From Cytobacillus citreus (GTDB lineage Bacteria; Bacillota; Bacilli; Bacillales; Cytobacillaceae), in contig NZ_JAGYPM010000001.1 in the NCBI RefSeq assembly GCF_018343665.1, forward strand, positions 531,239 to 595,238: a stretch of DNA of 64,000 nt, read 5' to 3'. Position numbers and translations under genes: made by a program. The notes under the pieces were generated by a model. That model saw only the letters and a list, made by a program, of their open reading frames with translations, did no database searches and was not told the origin of the DNA. Positions 42,260 through 52,502 of the stretch are shown piece by piece; within the stretch, counting starts at the first letter, position 1, and every line of letters starts with the position of its first letter.

Positions 42260-42745
42260 TTGTCAGTTAGAAAAATCGTCACCTATCCTGCAGAGATATT
42301 AGAGATAGAGTGTAAACCTGTTAAAATATTTGATAAAAAGCTTACAAAAATTTTAAACGATATGTATGATACAATGATTGAATTTGATGGAGTTGGCCTT
42401 GCTGCCCCACAGATTGGCCTCGATCAGCAAATAGCAATCGTTGATATTGATGATGAACATGGAACGATCGAAATGATTAATCCTGAAATACTAGAAACAA
42501 GCGGAGAGCAAATAGGACCTGAAGGCTGCTTAAGTTTCCCAGGATTGTATGGGGAAGTAAATAGACCTTTTTATGTGAAAATAAAAGCGCAAGATCGAAA
42601 AGGAAAACTCTATATCTTTGAAGCGGAAGATTTTTTAGCAAGGGCTATATTACATGAGATTGATCATCTTCATGGAGTTCTATTTACATCGAAAGTAAGC
42701 AGATATTTAGAAGAATCCGAAGTGGAAGGAGAGGAGATCGAATGA
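42260..42745 (+). CDS. def: peptide deformylase
   Basis: 161 residues from the TTG at 42260, with GGAGG at a good distance; in-frame codons back to 42167 show no homology. The three deformylase motifs are [17 protein letters not shown] (Cys metal ligand) and HEIDHLHG (two His ligands and catalytic Glu). It removes formyl from nascent proteins. It overlaps fmt by four bases, pairing the enzymes that add and remove the formyl group. Confidence 0.96.
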   Translation: MSVRKIVTYPAEILEIECKPVKIFDKKLTKILNDMYDTMIEFDGVGLAAPQIGLDQQIAIVDIDDEHGTIEMINPEILETSGEQIGPEGCLSFPGLYGEVNRPFYVKIKAQDRKGKLYIFEAEDFLARAILHEIDHLHGVLFTSKVSRYLEESEVEGEEIE

Positions 42746-43692
42746 CAAAAATTATTTTTATGGGAACGCCTGATTTTTCTGTCCCTGTCCTTCAGCAAAT
42801 TCTGAAAGATGGTTATGAAGTAATTGCCGTTGTAACTCAACCAGATCGACCAGTGGGAAGGAAAAGGATATTAACACCACCTCCTGTTAAAGTAGAGGCA
42901 AAAAAGCATGGAATTCCTGTTTATCAGCCGGAAAAAATCCGGGTAAAAGAAGATCTTTACGAGATTCTAGCTTTAAACGCGGATTTAATTGTAACAGCGG
43001 CATTCGGTCAAATTTTACCGAAAGAGCTGCTAGAGTCTCCGAAATATGGATGCATTAATGTTCACGCCTCCTTGCTTCCAGAACTTAGAGGCGGAGCACC
43101 GATTCATTATTCGATCATTCAGGGAAAAGAAAAGACGGGTATTACAATCATGTATATGGCAGAGAAGCTAGATGCAGGAGATATATTAACTCAAGTAGAA
43201 GTGCCTATAGTTGAGACCGATACAGTTGGTACCCTTCACGATAAGTTAAGTGAAGCAGGTTCCAAACTCTTATCAGAAACTTTGCCTAAGTTGCTGAATG
43301 GTCAATTGAAATCAATACCACAAAATGATGCAGATGCAACTTTTGCTTCAAATATTAAAAGAGAGCAAGAAAAAATTGACTGGATTAAATCAGGTGAGGA
43401 AATCTATAACCATGTACGTGGCTTAAACCCTTGGCCGGTTGCTTATACAATATTAAACGATACAGTAATAAAGGTATGGTGGACTGAAAAAGTAAATAGT
43501 GACTCACAAGAGCCTCCAGGAACAATTATTAAAATTGAAGATCAAGCTCTTATTGTTTCAACCGGCAATAGCACGGCGATAAAAATATTAGAGCTTCAAC
43601 CATCTGGAAAGAAGAAAATGACAGCTGAGCAATTTTTACGAGGTGCTGGCTCTCAAGTATCCGTTGGGGAACGATTTGGTGAAGGCCAATGA
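42742..43692 (+). CDS. fmt: methionyl-tRNA formyltransferase
   Basis: 316 residues. [12 protein letters not shown] opens the protein. The folate-dependent catalytic domain has the Asn and His of [21 protein letters not shown], and the C-terminal tRNA-binding domain follows from about residue 205 ([11 protein letters not shown]). It formylates initiator Met-tRNA. Four-base overlaps join it to def and rsmB. Confidence 0.97.
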   Translation: MTKIIFMGTPDFSVPVLQQILKDGYEVIAVVTQPDRPVGRKRILTPPPVKVEAKKHGIPVYQPEKIRVKEDLYEILALNADLIVTAAFGQILPKELLESPKYGCINVHASLLPELRGGAPIHYSIIQGKEKTGITIMYMAEKLDAGDILTQVEVPIVETDTVGTLHDKLSEAGSKLLSETLPKLLNGQLKSIPQNDADATFASNIKREQEKIDWIKSGEEIYNHVRGLNPWPVAYTILNDTVIKVWWTEKVNSDSQEPPGTIIKIEDQALIVSTGNSTAIKILELQPSGKKKMTAEQFLRGAGSQVSVGERFGEGQ

Positions 43693-45041
43693 AAATGGAA
43701 AAGAAGAAGAACGTCCGTGAAACAGCAATGGACTTATTAGAATCAATTGAAAAAAATCAGTCATACAGTAATCTTCTACTTAATACTGCCATTAATAAAA
43801 ACAAAATTAATCAGAAGGATATCGGATTACTGACTGAGCTAACGTATGGAACATTACAGAGAAGAATGAGCCTTGACTACTTCCTAAAGCCCTTTTTACG
43901 AGATAATAAAAAAATTGAAAGCTGGGTTATTCAATTATTACGTCTTACTTTATATCAAATGATTTATTTAGATAAAATCCCTGATCGGGCGGCAATTTAT
44001 GAGGCTGTTGAAATTGCAAAAAGCCGTGGCCATAGAGGGATTTCTGGAATGGTCAATGGCATTCTCCGAAATATCCAAAGACAGGGTCTACCTTCAATAG
44101 AAGATGTAAAAGACCCGAATGAAAAGCTTGCTATAGCAACGAGCCATCAATTATGGCTCGTTAATAGATGGGTAAATCAGCTTGGATTTGAAAAAACGAA
44201 GCAAATGTGTGAGCTCAATTTAACGGCGCCTTTGCAGACAGCAAGAGTAAATGAAGCTAAGACAACTGTAGCAAATTGCTTAAAATTTTTAGAAGAAGAA
44301 GGTTTTCAGGTTGAGCAAAGCCAAGTGATTCCTGAAGCAATTAAATGCTATCGAGGAAATCTTGCCAATTCAAATGTATTTAAAGAAGGACTAATTACCA
44401 TTCAGGATGAAAGTTCAATGCTTTCTGCATATGCATTGGGTGTTACTGAAAATGACAGGGTTTTAGATGCGTGTGCGGCGCCAGGTGGTAAATCAACACA
44501 TATTGCAGAGAAACTTCATAATACTGGTCAAGTCATATCCCTTGATTTGCATGAACACAAAGTTAAGCTCATTAATGAAAATGCAGCAAGATTGGGCTTA
44601 ACCAATATAAAAGCCTCAGCACTAGACAGTCGAAAGGTACAAGAACGCTTTGAAAAGGAATCTTTTGACCGTATTTTATTAGATGCTCCTTGCTCTGGGC
44701 TTGGCGTTATGCGAAGAAAACCAGATATGAAATATACAAAAAAAGAAGAAGATGTAACTCAGCTTGCAAAGGTTCAAAGGAACTTATTAATGGCAGTTTC
44801 CCCTTTATTAAAAAAAGGTGGTATTCTAGTTTATAGTACTTGTACTATAGATAGAGAAGAAAACCATGATATTGTGAAAGAGTTCCTTAGTGAGAATGGT
44901 GAGTTTGAAGGGGATTCTTCCTTAAAAGAAAGAATGCCGAATGCGATTCGGCCGCTAATAAATGATTATGATCTTCAAATATTGCCACAGGATTTTGGAT
45001 CGGATGGGTTTTATATAGCCTGTCTAAGAAAGAAGGGGTAA
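43689..45041 (+). CDS. rsmB: 16S rRNA m5C967 methyltransferase RsmB
   Basis: 450 residues. An N-terminal NusB-like RNA-binding domain (about 1-140) precedes the RsmB methyltransferase domain with the SAM motif [15 protein letters not shown] and the two catalytic Cys in [15 protein letters not shown] and [12 protein letters not shown]. It methylates a cytosine of 16S rRNA near the P site. The start could also be the ATG two codons in. rlmN follows three bases later. Confidence 0.95.
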   Translation: MKMEKKKNVRETAMDLLESIEKNQSYSNLLLNTAINKNKINQKDIGLLTELTYGTLQRRMSLDYFLKPFLRDNKKIESWVIQLLRLTLYQMIYLDKIPDRAAIYEAVEIAKSRGHRGISGMVNGILRNIQRQGLPSIEDVKDPNEKLAIATSHQLWLVNRWVNQLGFEKTKQMCELNLTAPLQTARVNEAKTTVANCLKFLEEEGFQVEQSQVIPEAIKCYRGNLANSNVFKEGLITIQDESSMLSAYALGVTENDRVLDACAAPGGKSTHIAEKLHNTGQVISLDLHEHKVKLINENAARLGLTNIKASALDSRKVQERFEKESFDRILLDAPCSGLGVMRRKPDMKYTKKEEDVTQLAKVQRNLLMAVSPLLKKGGILVYSTCTIDREENHDIVKEFLSENGEFEGDSSLKERMPNAIRPLINDYDLQILPQDFGSDGFYIACLRKKG

Positions 45042-45044
45042 TGA

Positions 45045-46130
45045 ATGGAACAAGCATCGACTACGAAAAAAAAAAACACAGATCAAAAACCGTCCATTTA
45101 TTCTTTACAGCTGAATGAGTTAAAAGACTGGCTAGTAGAAATGAATGAAAAGGCGTTCCGAGCAGAGCAAATTTTTGACTGGTTGTATACGAAAAGGATT
45201 TCATCCTTTGACGAAATGACAAATCTTTCAAAAGGGTTAAGAGAGCTGCTAGAAAAGTCTTTTTCATTAACAACATTGAAAACACTTATTCAGCAGCAGT
45301 CTTCAGATGGAACAATAAAATTTTTATTTGAACTCCACGATGGCTTTTCGATTGAAACCGTTTTAATGAGACATGAATATGGAAACTCTGTATGTGTTAC
45401 GACACAGGTAGGCTGCAGAATTGGCTGTACGTTTTGTGCATCTACTTTAGGCGGCTTGAAGAGAAACTTAGAGGCAGGAGAAATTGTTGCACAGGTCGTA
45501 AAAGTACAACAAGCACTTGACGAAACAAATGAGCGCGTAAGTTCAATCGTGATTATGGGTATTGGCGAGCCGTTTGATAATTATGATCAAATGCTTTCAT
45601 TTTTGAAAATTGTTAATCATGACAAAGGCTTAAATATTGGTGCAAGACATATCACTGTTTCCACAAGCGGCATTATTCCAAAAATTTATCAATTTGCAGA
45701 TGAAAATTTACAAATAAATTTTGCTCTATCTCTTCATGCACCAAATTCAGAGCTAAGAAGTCGGCTCATGCCTATTAACAGAGCATATAAGCTGCCAGAT
45801 TTAATGGAGGCTATTCGCTACTATGTGAATAAAACAGGCAGACGCGTCAGCTTTGAATACGGTCTTTTCGGAGGTGTAAATGATCAAGTTGAGCATGCCG
45901 AAGAGTTAGCAAAGTTAGTTAAAGGGATAAAATGCCATATTAACTTAATTCCCGTTAATTATGTACCAGAAAGAGATTATGTAAGAACACCGAAGGAACA
46001 GATTTTCAAATTTGAAAAAACCTTAAAAAAATACGGCGTTAATGTAACGATTCGCAGAGAGCAAGGTCATGATATTGATGCAGCATGTGGACAACTTCGT
46101 GCGAAGGAGCGAAAAGAGGAGACGAGGTAA
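45045..46130 (+). CDS. rlmN: 23S rRNA A2503 / tRNA A37 methyltransferase RlmN
   Basis: 361 residues, radical SAM. The iron-sulfur cluster motif is [10 protein letters not shown]. Also present are STSGIIPKI, the SLHAPN segment, and a C-terminal Cys (DAACGQL), one of the pair used for methyl transfer. The relative Cfr would give linezolid resistance, but the length and neighbourhood (rsmB-rlmN-prpC) point to RlmN. Confidence 0.94.
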   Translation: MEQASTTKKKNTDQKPSIYSLQLNELKDWLVEMNEKAFRAEQIFDWLYTKRISSFDEMTNLSKGLRELLEKSFSLTTLKTLIQQQSSDGTIKFLFELHDGFSIETVLMRHEYGNSVCVTTQVGCRIGCTFCASTLGGLKRNLEAGEIVAQVVKVQQALDETNERVSSIVIMGIGEPFDNYDQMLSFLKIVNHDKGLNIGARHITVSTSGIIPKIYQFADENLQINFALSLHAPNSELRSRLMPINRAYKLPDLMEAIRYYVNKTGRRVSFEYGLFGGVNDQVEHAEELAKLVKGIKCHINLIPVNYVPERDYVRTPKEQIFKFEKTLKKYGVNVTIRREQGHDIDAACGQLRAKERKEETR

Positions 46131-46134
46131 CGAT

Positions 46135-46890
46135 ATGAAAGCTGTTTTTAAAACAGACCGGGGCAGAATTCGTCAACATAATGAAGATAGTGGTGGAATT
46201 TTTCTAAATCGCAGCGGTCAGCGCCTTGCCATTGTTGCAGATGGCATGGGCGGTCACCGTGCAGGTGATGTTGCTAGTGAAATGGCATTATCCAATTTGC
46301 AAAAGATATGGGCAGAAACAGAAGAGATTAAAACAGCAGATGAAGCAGAAGAATGGCTAAAAATTAATATAGAAAAAGGGAATACAGCTCTCTATGAACA
46401 TGCAAAAACGACAACTGAATGTGAAGGGATGGGCACAACACTTGTTGCTGCCATTTGTACGAATCTTTTTGTAAGCATTGCAAATATTGGGGATAGTCGC
46501 TGTTATATCCTTAATGAAAATGGCTTTCAGCAATTGACGGAGGATCATTCTCTTGTTAATGAACTAGTTCGTTCAGGGCAGATATCAAAGGAAGATGCTG
46601 AACATCATCCAATGAAAAATGTTGTTTTACGAGCATTAGGGACAGAAATGACAGTAAATATGGATCTTAAAACAATTATTTTTGAAGACGAAGATTTATT
46701 ATTACTATGCTCTGATGGTCTTTCCAATAAAGTTCAGGAAATAGAAATGATAGAAATTCTTAAAAGTAATCAAAGCTTGGAAGAAAAAGCATCTACACTC
46801 ATAGAACTCGCGAATAATAATGGTGGCGAGGATAACATAACAATTGTCATCGTCGAATACTTAAATAGTGATTCAGGTGATCGCGTATGA
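46135..46890 (+). CDS. prpC: PP2C-type serine/threonine protein phosphatase PrpC
   Basis: 251 residues from the ATG at 46135 (GAGG upstream); an in-frame start at 46069 lies inside rlmN. Metal-binding motifs are RQHNED, VADGMGGHRAGDVAS, GDSRCY, SDGLSNKV and GGEDNITIV. It removes phosphates placed by the adjacent kinase PrkC on targets such as EF-G and RsgA. It overlaps prkC by four bases. Confidence 0.97.
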   Translation: MKAVFKTDRGRIRQHNEDSGGIFLNRSGQRLAIVADGMGGHRAGDVASEMALSNLQKIWAETEEIKTADEAEEWLKINIEKGNTALYEHAKTTTECEGMGTTLVAAICTNLFVSIANIGDSRCYILNENGFQQLTEDHSLVNELVRSGQISKEDAEHHPMKNVVLRALGTEMTVNMDLKTIIFEDEDLLLLCSDGLSNKVQEIEMIEILKSNQSLEEKASTLIELANNNGGEDNITIVIVEYLNSDSGDRV

Positions 46891-48836
46891 TGATAGGAAA
46901 AAGAATTAGCGGCAGATATAAAATTCTTGAAACTATCGGCGGCGGGGGCATGGCTAATGTATATTTAGCCCATGATATGATTCTTGATCGTGATGTAGCT
47001 CTTAAGATGCTTCGGCTTGATTTTGCAAATGATGAAGAATTTATTCGTCGCTTTCATCGTGAAGCCCAATCGGCGACTAGTCTTGCGCACCCGAATATTG
47101 TAAGTATTTACGATGTTGGCGAGGAAGATTCTATTTATTATATTGTCATGGAATATGTTGAAGGTCAGACATTAAAACAATACATACAACAAGAAAGCCC
47201 TATTAGAGTAGAAAATGTTATCGAAATTATGAAGCAGTTGACATCAGCAATCGCACATGCACACCAAAATCATATTATTCATCGGGATATTAAACCACAT
47301 AATATATTAATAGATCGACATGGTAATGTAAAAATCACTGATTTTGGAATTGCGATGGCTATGAGTGCAACGAGTATTACACAAACAAATTCAGTATTAG
47401 GTTCTGTTCATTATTTGTCACCAGAGCAAGCAAGAGGCGGAATGGCTAATCGAAAGTCTGATATTTATTCATTAGGGATTGTTATGTTTGAACTTCTTAC
47501 TGGCAGACTGCCCTTTTCTGGAGAATCAGCTGTTTCGATAGCTTTGAAGCATTTACAGTCGGAAACACCTTCTTTAAGAAGATGGAATCCATCCATTCCG
47601 CAAAGTGTAGAAAATATTGTGTTCAAAGCAACGGCCAAGGATCCATTTCATCGATATAATAATGCCGAAGAAATGGAAGAAGATTTAAGTACTGCATTGG
47701 AGCCTGAACGCATAAATGAAGAAAGATTTTTGATTCCTGTCGACAATGATGCGACGAAAGCCATTCCGATTATTACAAATGAGCATCAGTTTCAAAATTT
47801 GGATGAAACAGTCGTCCACGGCAAAGAAGGAAAACAAGAAAATAATAAAATAAAACCAAACCAACCAAAGGAAAAGAAAAAAAGAAAAAAATGGCCGATC
47901 ATATTAGTATCTACTTTTTTTGGTTTAATTCTTTTTGGCATACTTGCGATTACTGTCCTGCCAGATATATTTGGGCCAAAAGATGTTTTAGTACCGGAAG
48001 TAACAGGTAAAGAAATCGATAAAGCGATTGCGGAATTAGAAGCTAAAGGTTTTAAGGTCAATGAAACAATACGATTGACTGATGAGGAAGTGGAAAAAGG
48101 ATTCGTCATTAAGACTAATCCTAAAGCAGGTAAAACCGTGAAAGAAGGCTCCAATATCGATATATATGAAAGCTTAGGTAAGGAAGAGTTTGAGCTTTCA
48201 AATTATGTAGGACAACAATACGATGTAGTCTTCCGATTGTTAGATAAGGAAAAATTCAAGGTTACTAAGAAGGAATTAAATAACGAAACGGTAGGACCTG
48301 GAACGATAATCGAGCAAAGCATCTTAGCAGGAGAATCTGTTATTCCTGAGGAAACGGAAATTGTGTTAACGGTTAGTAAAGGCCCAGCACCGATTACATT
48401 GAAAGATTTAAAGGGAAATAATAAGAAAGGCTTGGAAGTATATGAGGAATCAACTGGTTTATTCATTGAAATAGCAGAGGATTATTCTAATGAAGTTCCA
48501 GAAGGTCTTGTGATTAGCCAAACTCCTTCTCCAGGAGCCCAATTAGTTAGAGGAGATAAAGTAAGGGTTGTTCTTTCTAAAGGTAAAAAGGAAATACCGC
48601 CTAAAACTGTTCCTAAGGAAATATTTGTGCCGTATGAACCTACTGAAGATGGACAACCACAGGAAGTACAAATTTATATTGGTGATATGGAAAGAGATAT
48701 GGATGATCCTTTTCTAACTGAGTATATTACCGAAAATAAGACGTTTAGAATTGAATTGCGGATTGCACACGGACAAAAAGCTGTTTATCAAGTAAGAAGA
48801 GACAATACAATTATTGATCAACAAGTAGTGGAATAA
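46887..48836 (+). CDS. prkC: membrane Ser/Thr kinase with PASTA domains, PrkC
   Basis: 649 residues, with two adjacent in-frame ATG codons at 46887 and 46890. Kinase domain at about 10-270: IGGGGMANVYLAHD, Lys in ALKML, HRDIKPHNILID, DFGIAMAMS, SPEQARGG. A basic linker and one membrane helix follow (about 333-357), then three PASTA repeats outside the cell (about 358-560) and a C-terminal domain. In B. subtilis PrkC senses muropeptides and promotes spore germination. Paired with PrpC. Confidence 0.97.
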   Translation: MMIGKRISGRYKILETIGGGGMANVYLAHDMILDRDVALKMLRLDFANDEEFIRRFHREAQSATSLAHPNIVSIYDVGEEDSIYYIVMEYVEGQTLKQYIQQESPIRVENVIEIMKQLTSAIAHAHQNHIIHRDIKPHNILIDRHGNVKITDFGIAMAMSATSITQTNSVLGSVHYLSPEQARGGMANRKSDIYSLGIVMFELLTGRLPFSGESAVSIALKHLQSETPSLRRWNPSIPQSVENIVFKATAKDPFHRYNNAEEMEEDLSTALEPERINEERFLIPVDNDATKAIPIITNEHQFQNLDETVVHGKEGKQENNKIKPNQPKEKKKRKKWPIILVSTFFGLILFGILAITVLPDIFGPKDVLVPEVTGKEIDKAIAELEAKGFKVNETIRLTDEEVEKGFVIKTNPKAGKTVKEGSNIDIYESLGKEEFELSNYVGQQYDVVFRLLDKEKFKVTKKELNNETVGPGTIIEQSILAGESVIPEETEIVLTVSKGPAPITLKDLKGNNKKGLEVYEESTGLFIEIAEDYSNEVPEGLVISQTPSPGAQLVRGDKVRVVLSKGKKEIPPKTVPKEIFVPYEPTEDGQPQEVQIYIGDMERDMDDPFLTEYITENKTFRIELRIAHGQKAVYQVRRDNTIIDQQVVE

Positions 48837-48884
48837 ATGTTCACTATGACTAAGATCAAAAAAACGATAGTAAGGAGTGTTGCT

Positions 48885-49766
48885 ATGCCTGAGGGCAAAA
48901 TCATAAAGGCATTAAGCGGTTTTTATTATGTATTAAGTGGGAAGGAAACTGTCCAGTGCCGTGGACGAGGGGTTTTTCGGAAAAATAAAGTGACCCCTCT
49001 AGTCGGTGACGAGGTTGTTTTTCAAGCGGAAAATGATAAAGAAGGCTATATTTTAGAAGTGAAAGACCGAAAAAATGAACTTGTTCGTCCGCCTATCGCA
49101 AATGTAGATCAGGCTATACTTGTTTTTTCAGCAGTAGAACCAGATTTCAGTACAGCACTACTTGATCGGTTTCTTGTATTGGTAGAATTTAATCATATTA
49201 AGCCTATTATCTGCATCACGAAAATAGATTTAACAAATTGTGATCAATATAAGGAAATTCAATCTTATGCTGATGATTACCGAAAGGCAGGCTATGAAGT
49301 ATTATTAACTTCTTCTGAAACAGAAGAGGGCATTAAAGATTTATACCCCTTTTTGGAAGGGGAAATTTCTGTTTTTGCAGGACAATCGGGGGTTGGGAAA
49401 TCTTCTTTACTTAATGTTTTAAGACCTGATTTGTGCTTGCGAACAAACGATATTTCTTCTCATTTAGGCCGAGGAAAACATACGACAAGACATGTTGAAC
49501 TAATTAAAGTTGGAAACGGTTATGTTGCGGATACTCCCGGTTTTAGCTCTCTTGAATTTATTGATATTGAAATGGAAGATTTAAATTTTTGCTTTCCGGA
49601 TATTCAAAGAAAAAGCGAGGAATGCAAATTTAGGGGCTGTCTTCATATGGCAGAACCCAAATGTGCGGTGAAGGATGCTATACAGAATCAAGAAATACCT
49701 AGCTATAGATATGAGCACTATAAATCATTTTTACAAGAAATTAAAGATAGAAAGCCGAGGTATTAA
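48885..49766 (+). CDS. rsgA: ribosome small subunit-dependent GTPase RsgA
   Basis: 293 residues from the ATG at 48885 ([16 protein letters not shown]), with AAGGAG upstream; the in-frame start at 48837 is not conserved. An OB fold precedes a circularly permuted GTPase domain in which G4 (ITKID) comes before G1 ([10 protein letters not shown]) and G3 (DTPGFSS). The C-terminal zinc motif contains [14 protein letters not shown]. It checks late 30S assembly and is a known PrkC/PrpC substrate in B. subtilis. Confidence 0.97.
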   Translation: MPEGKIIKALSGFYYVLSGKETVQCRGRGVFRKNKVTPLVGDEVVFQAENDKEGYILEVKDRKNELVRPPIANVDQAILVFSAVEPDFSTALLDRFLVLVEFNHIKPIICITKIDLTNCDQYKEIQSYADDYRKAGYEVLLTSSETEEGIKDLYPFLEGEISVFAGQSGVGKSSLLNVLRPDLCLRTNDISSHLGRGKHTTRHVELIKVGNGYVADTPGFSSLEFIDIEMEDLNFCFPDIQRKSEECKFRGCLHMAEPKCAVKDAIQNQEIPSYRYEHYKSFLQEIKDRKPRY

Positions 49767-49768
49767 AT

Positions 49769-50428
49769 ATGGTGAAGATTGCACCATCGATTTTATCTGC
49801 TGATTTTTCCAAGCTTGGTGAGGAAATTAAAGATGTGGAAAAAGGAGGAGCGGATTATATTCATGTGGATGTAATGGACGGCCATTTTGTTCCGAATATT
49901 ACGATTGGGCCACTTATTGTTGAAGCCATTCGACCGGTAACGAAGCTTCCGTTAGATGTCCATCTAATGATCGAAAATCCTGATCAATATATTGAAGCAT
50001 TTGCAAAAGCTGGAGCAGATTATATTACTGTTCATGTTGAAGCCTGCCGTCATTTACACCGGACAATTCATCTTATAAAATCCTTTGGTGTGAAGGCTGG
50101 TGTGGTCTTAAATCCAGCAACTTCTGTAAGTACAATTGAGCATGTCATAGATGATATTGATATGGTGTTACTCATGACTGTCAATCCAGGCTTTGGCGGC
50201 CAAAAATTTATCTCATCTGTTCTGCCAAAAATAACAGCAGTGAAAGAAATGGCAGATGCAAAAGGCTTAGATATAGAAATTGAAGTAGATGGCGGTGTTA
50301 ATGAAAAAACGGCTAAGCTATGCATTGAAGCTGGTGCAAATGTGCTTGTTGCTGGCTCTGCTGTATATAATCAACAAGATCGAGCAAAAGCCATCGCTGC
50401 CATAAGAGGCAATACTATAGTTAAATAA
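49769..50428 (+). CDS. rpe: ribulose-phosphate 3-epimerase
   Basis: 219 residues, TIM barrel. [16 protein letters not shown] opens the chain. The catalytic Asp and metal His residues are in [18 protein letters not shown] and [11 protein letters not shown], and [11 protein letters not shown] is the phosphate loop. It interconverts ribulose- and xylulose-5-phosphate. It starts two bases after rsgA and is followed by a terminator. Confidence 0.97.
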   Translation: MVKIAPSILSADFSKLGEEIKDVEKGGADYIHVDVMDGHFVPNITIGPLIVEAIRPVTKLPLDVHLMIENPDQYIEAFAKAGADYITVHVEACRHLHRTIHLIKSFGVKAGVVLNPATSVSTIEHVIDDIDMVLLMTVNPGFGGQKFISSVLPKITAVKEMADAKGLDIEIEVDGGVNEKTAKLCIEAGANVLVAGSAVYNQQDRAKAIAAIRGNTIVK

Positions 50429-50432
50429 CAAG

Positions 50433-50465
50433 AAGTCAGCGGGGGTTCCCTGCTGACTTTCTTTA
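50433..50465 (+). terminator. terminator after rpe
   Basis: AAGTCAGC (50433-50440) pairs with GCTGACTT (50452-50459), extended by a G-T wobble and three G-C pairs, followed by TCTTT. Confidence 0.75.
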
Positions 50466-50554
50466 GCTAATTGGAAGTTAAGATTATTAACGCACTAAAG
50501 CAATGTGTGTTTTCAATAAAATATCCAAGTTTTTCTAATAAATTGGAGGTTGTT

Positions 50555-51202
50555 ATGAATATTAATATACTAGCTGGCGGCCCAACAGATTTGCTGCCTA
50601 ATCTTTCAAATTACCGATCAATTGATGACATTTGGGTAGGAGTTGATAAGGGTGTTCTTACACTTCTCTCCCATAAGATACAGCCTGCCGTCGCATTTGG
50701 AGATTTTGATTCAGTCACTGAAGATGAATTGGAAATAATCAAAGAAAATATAAAGGAATTAAAGAAATTTATTCCAGAAAAAGATGAAACAGACATGGAA
50801 TTAGCTTTAAACTGGTCATTAAAACAGGAAGTTGATTTAATTCGTATTTTTGGCGCAACTGGAGGAAGACTCGACCATTTTTTTGCCAATATACACTTGC
50901 TAATAAAACCAATACTGGCGAGAAAAATGATCCAAATTGAAGTAATTGATCAAAAAAATATAGTGTATTTAAAAGGACCAGGAAAGTTTTCAATCATGAA
51001 AAACCCTCAACTTAAATATATTTCTTTCATCCCAATAACAATGGAAGTAGAAAACCTTACATTATTAGGTTTTAAATATCCTCTAAATGATAGGAATATT
51101 CCATTAGGGTCAACATTATGTATTAGTAATGAACTTATTAATGATTATGGGAATTTTTCATTTTCCAAAGGCATAATAATGGTTGTAAGAAGTAATGATT
51201 AA
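50555..51202 (+). CDS. thiN: thiamine pyrophosphokinase
   Basis: 215 residues from the ATG at 50555, with TTGGAGG upstream; in-frame codons back to 50471 show no homology. Conserved blocks are GVDKGVLTLL, AFGDFDSV, EKDETDMELALNW and GATGGRLDHFFANI, where acidic residues bind Mg-ATP. It makes thiamine diphosphate from thiamine. It precedes spoVM as in B. subtilis. Confidence 0.94.
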   Translation: MNINILAGGPTDLLPNLSNYRSIDDIWVGVDKGVLTLLSHKIQPAVAFGDFDSVTEDELEIIKENIKELKKFIPEKDETDMELALNWSLKQEVDLIRIFGATGGRLDHFFANIHLLIKPILARKMIQIEVIDQKNIVYLKGPGKFSIMKNPQLKYISFIPITMEVENLTLLGFKYPLNDRNIPLGSTLCISNELINDYGNFSFSKGIIMVVRSND

Positions 51203-51299
51203 GTTTCAAAATTATAAGTACTTATCTCATTTTTTTGAATAAGATGATAATGGCGAAGGATAAGTTGGATGGGTTAGATCGTGAGGAGGGACACGAGAT

Positions 51300-51380
51300 A
51301 TGAGATTTTATACAATTAAACTACCTAGGTTTTTAGGTGGAATCGTACGTGCGATGCTAGGAGCTTTCAAAAAAAGCTGA
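51300..51380 (+). CDS. spoVM: stage V sporulation protein SpoVM (26 residues)
   Basis: A complete 26-codon gene with a strong site (GAGGAGGG) before the ATG. The peptide begins MRFYTIKLPRFLGG and ends AMLGAFKKS. It differs from B. subtilis SpoVM only by a few substitutions at charged or small residues, and Pro9 is kept. The amphipathic helix recognises the positively curved forespore membrane and recruits SpoIVA to start coat assembly. I could not find a clear sigma-E promoter before it. Confidence 0.97.
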   Translation: MRFYTIKLPRFLGGIVRAMLGAFKKS

Positions 51381-51401
51381 TAGAATACAATCTAGGTAGA
51401 G

Positions 51402-51433
51402 AGCACCTTTAAATAGGTGCTTTATTTATTTTT
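51402..51433 (+). terminator. terminator after spoVM
   Basis: AGCACCT (51402-51408) pairs with AGGTGCT (51415-51421), followed by TTATTTATTTTT. Confidence 0.8.
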
Positions 51434-51439
51434 CATAAG

Positions 51440-51588
51440 GATATATTAAATTTCTTTGTTGACTTCCTCTCCAGGCACTAAGCGATCGCCTGCCGTCCGG
51501 AAGCCTCCTCGTCGCTATCGCTCCTGCGTGGTTTCCTTCGACTCGCCACAACAAAATAGCATTATCAGTTCTGAGCTTTAATACAGCT
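51440..51588. repeat. intergenic repeat family A, copy 3 (inverted, internally deleted)
   Basis: Read on the minus strand it begins AGCTGTATTAAAG and contains GCAGGAGCGATAGCGACGAG, as in copies 1 and 2. About 38 bases of the left arm, including GGAGCGGAAGG and CTCCTGCGGG, are missing. Its outer end (TTAAATTTCTTTGTTGAC) resembles copy 1 more than copy 2. It lies between the spoVM and rpmB terminators. Confidence 0.8.
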
Positions 51589-51601
51589 ATTCATAGAAAA
51601 A

Positions 51602-51621
51602 GACATCCGAATTTGGATGTC
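51602..51621 (-). terminator. terminator after rpmB
   Basis: GACATCC (51602-51608) pairs with GGATGTC (51615-51621). On the minus strand the stem is followed by TTTTTCTA, as expected for rpmB. Confidence 0.8.
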
Positions 51622-51632
51622 CTTACACATTA

Positions 51633-51821
51633 TTATACGCGTTCAACTTTACCAGAACGAAGTGCTCTTGTTGATACCCAAACACGTTTTGGTTTACCGT
51701 CTACAAGAATACGTACTTTTTGAAGGTTAGCACCCCATGTACGCTTGTTTGCATTCATTGCATGGGAACGTGCATTACCTGTAGTTGTTTTTCTACCAGT
51801 TACAACACATTTACGTGGCAT
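51633..51821 (-). CDS. rpmB: ribosomal protein L28
   Basis: 62 residues from the ATG at 51821 (AAGGAGGG upstream); a longer in-frame start at 51842 includes the binding site. [35 protein letters not shown] and [10 protein letters not shown] are typical of the family. This form has one N-terminal Cys and lacks the full zinc-binding set seen in some L28 paralogues. It is transcribed opposite to its neighbours. Confidence 0.97.
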   Translation of the reverse strand: MPRKCVVTGRKTTTGNARSHAMNANKRTWGANLQKVRILVDGKPKRVWVSTRALRSGKVERV

Positions 51822-51879
51822 ATTGATTTCCCTCCTTAACACATAAGCTGAAGCTATTTTTCATGCTTTCATTTGCCAT

Positions 51880-51908
51880 GTTAGATGACCATTTTGAATT
51901 AATGTCAA
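51880..51908 (-). promoter_or_regulatory. candidate rpmB promoter
   Basis: On the minus strand TTGACA (51908-51903) is followed after 17 bases by TCTAAC (51885-51880), 58 bases before the rpmB start. Confidence 0.5.
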
Positions 51909-52002
51909 AAACAGATTGTCATTGTTTAGACATTAAAAGATACTTTAATAATTTATCATACAACCCTCTATATTGCAATAGCCGTGTTTCAAGAAAAAAT
52001 CC

Positions 52003-52034
52003 TTGACATACACTATAGCTTGATAAGCTATAAT
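52003..52034 (+). promoter_or_regulatory. candidate yloU promoter with long spacer and dyad
   Basis: TTGACA (52003-52008) and TATAAT (52029-52034) are both perfect hexamers, but the spacer is 20 bases. A perfect dyad, TATAGCTTGATAAGCTATA (52014-52032), fills the spacer and overlaps the -10. The 300-base gap between rpmB and yloU otherwise holds only the rpmB promoter and the yloU ribosome-binding site (GGAGGGGG). Confidence 0.5.
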
Positions 52035-52121
52035 AAAGAGGGGAAGTACGACTTTCAAAATGTTTGAGCTTATAGTAAAATATTTTTTATCCAATAAGCA
52101 TTTTCAGGAGGGGGAATAATA

Positions 52122-52484
52122 ATGTCCATCGAACTTAGAACAAAATTCGGACAAATTGATATCTCGAATGATGTTATTGCAACAATTGCTGGCGGTGCAG
52201 CTGTTGACTGTTATGGAATTGTAGGTATGGCCTCTAAAAATCAACTAAAGGATGGTCTAACTGATATTCTGCGTAAAGAAAACTTTACGAAAGGTGTCAT
52301 TGTTAGACAAGAGAACGACGAAGTACATATCGATATGTATATAATTGTTGGTTATGGAACGAAAATTTCCGAGATTGCTCATAACGTGCAATCGAAAGTA
52401 AAATACACCTTAGATAAAACTGTTGGACTTGCCGTTGACTCGGTAAATATTTACGTTCAAGGGGTTCGTGTTACGAATCCGTAG
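52122..52484 (+). CDS. yloU: Asp23/YloU family protein
   Basis: 120 residues, the same length as B. subtilis YloU and nearly identical to it (SIELRTKFGQIDISNDVIA, AVDCYGIVGMASKNQLKDG, AVDSVNIYVQGVRV). The Asp23 family includes envelope-associated proteins; the precise role is unknown. It is followed 18 bases later by fakA, a widely conserved pairing. Confidence 0.94.
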   Translation: MSIELRTKFGQIDISNDVIATIAGGAAVDCYGIVGMASKNQLKDGLTDILRKENFTKGVIVRQENDEVHIDMYIIVGYGTKISEIAHNVQSKVKYTLDKTVGLAVDSVNIYVQGVRVTNP

Positions 52485-52502
52485 GATGAGGAGGAAAGAC
52501 TT

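Noticed and set aside
45045..46130. Possible Cfr-type antibiotic resistance methyltransferase
   Set aside because: Length, sequence and the rsmB-rlmN-prpC neighbourhood fit the housekeeping RlmN.
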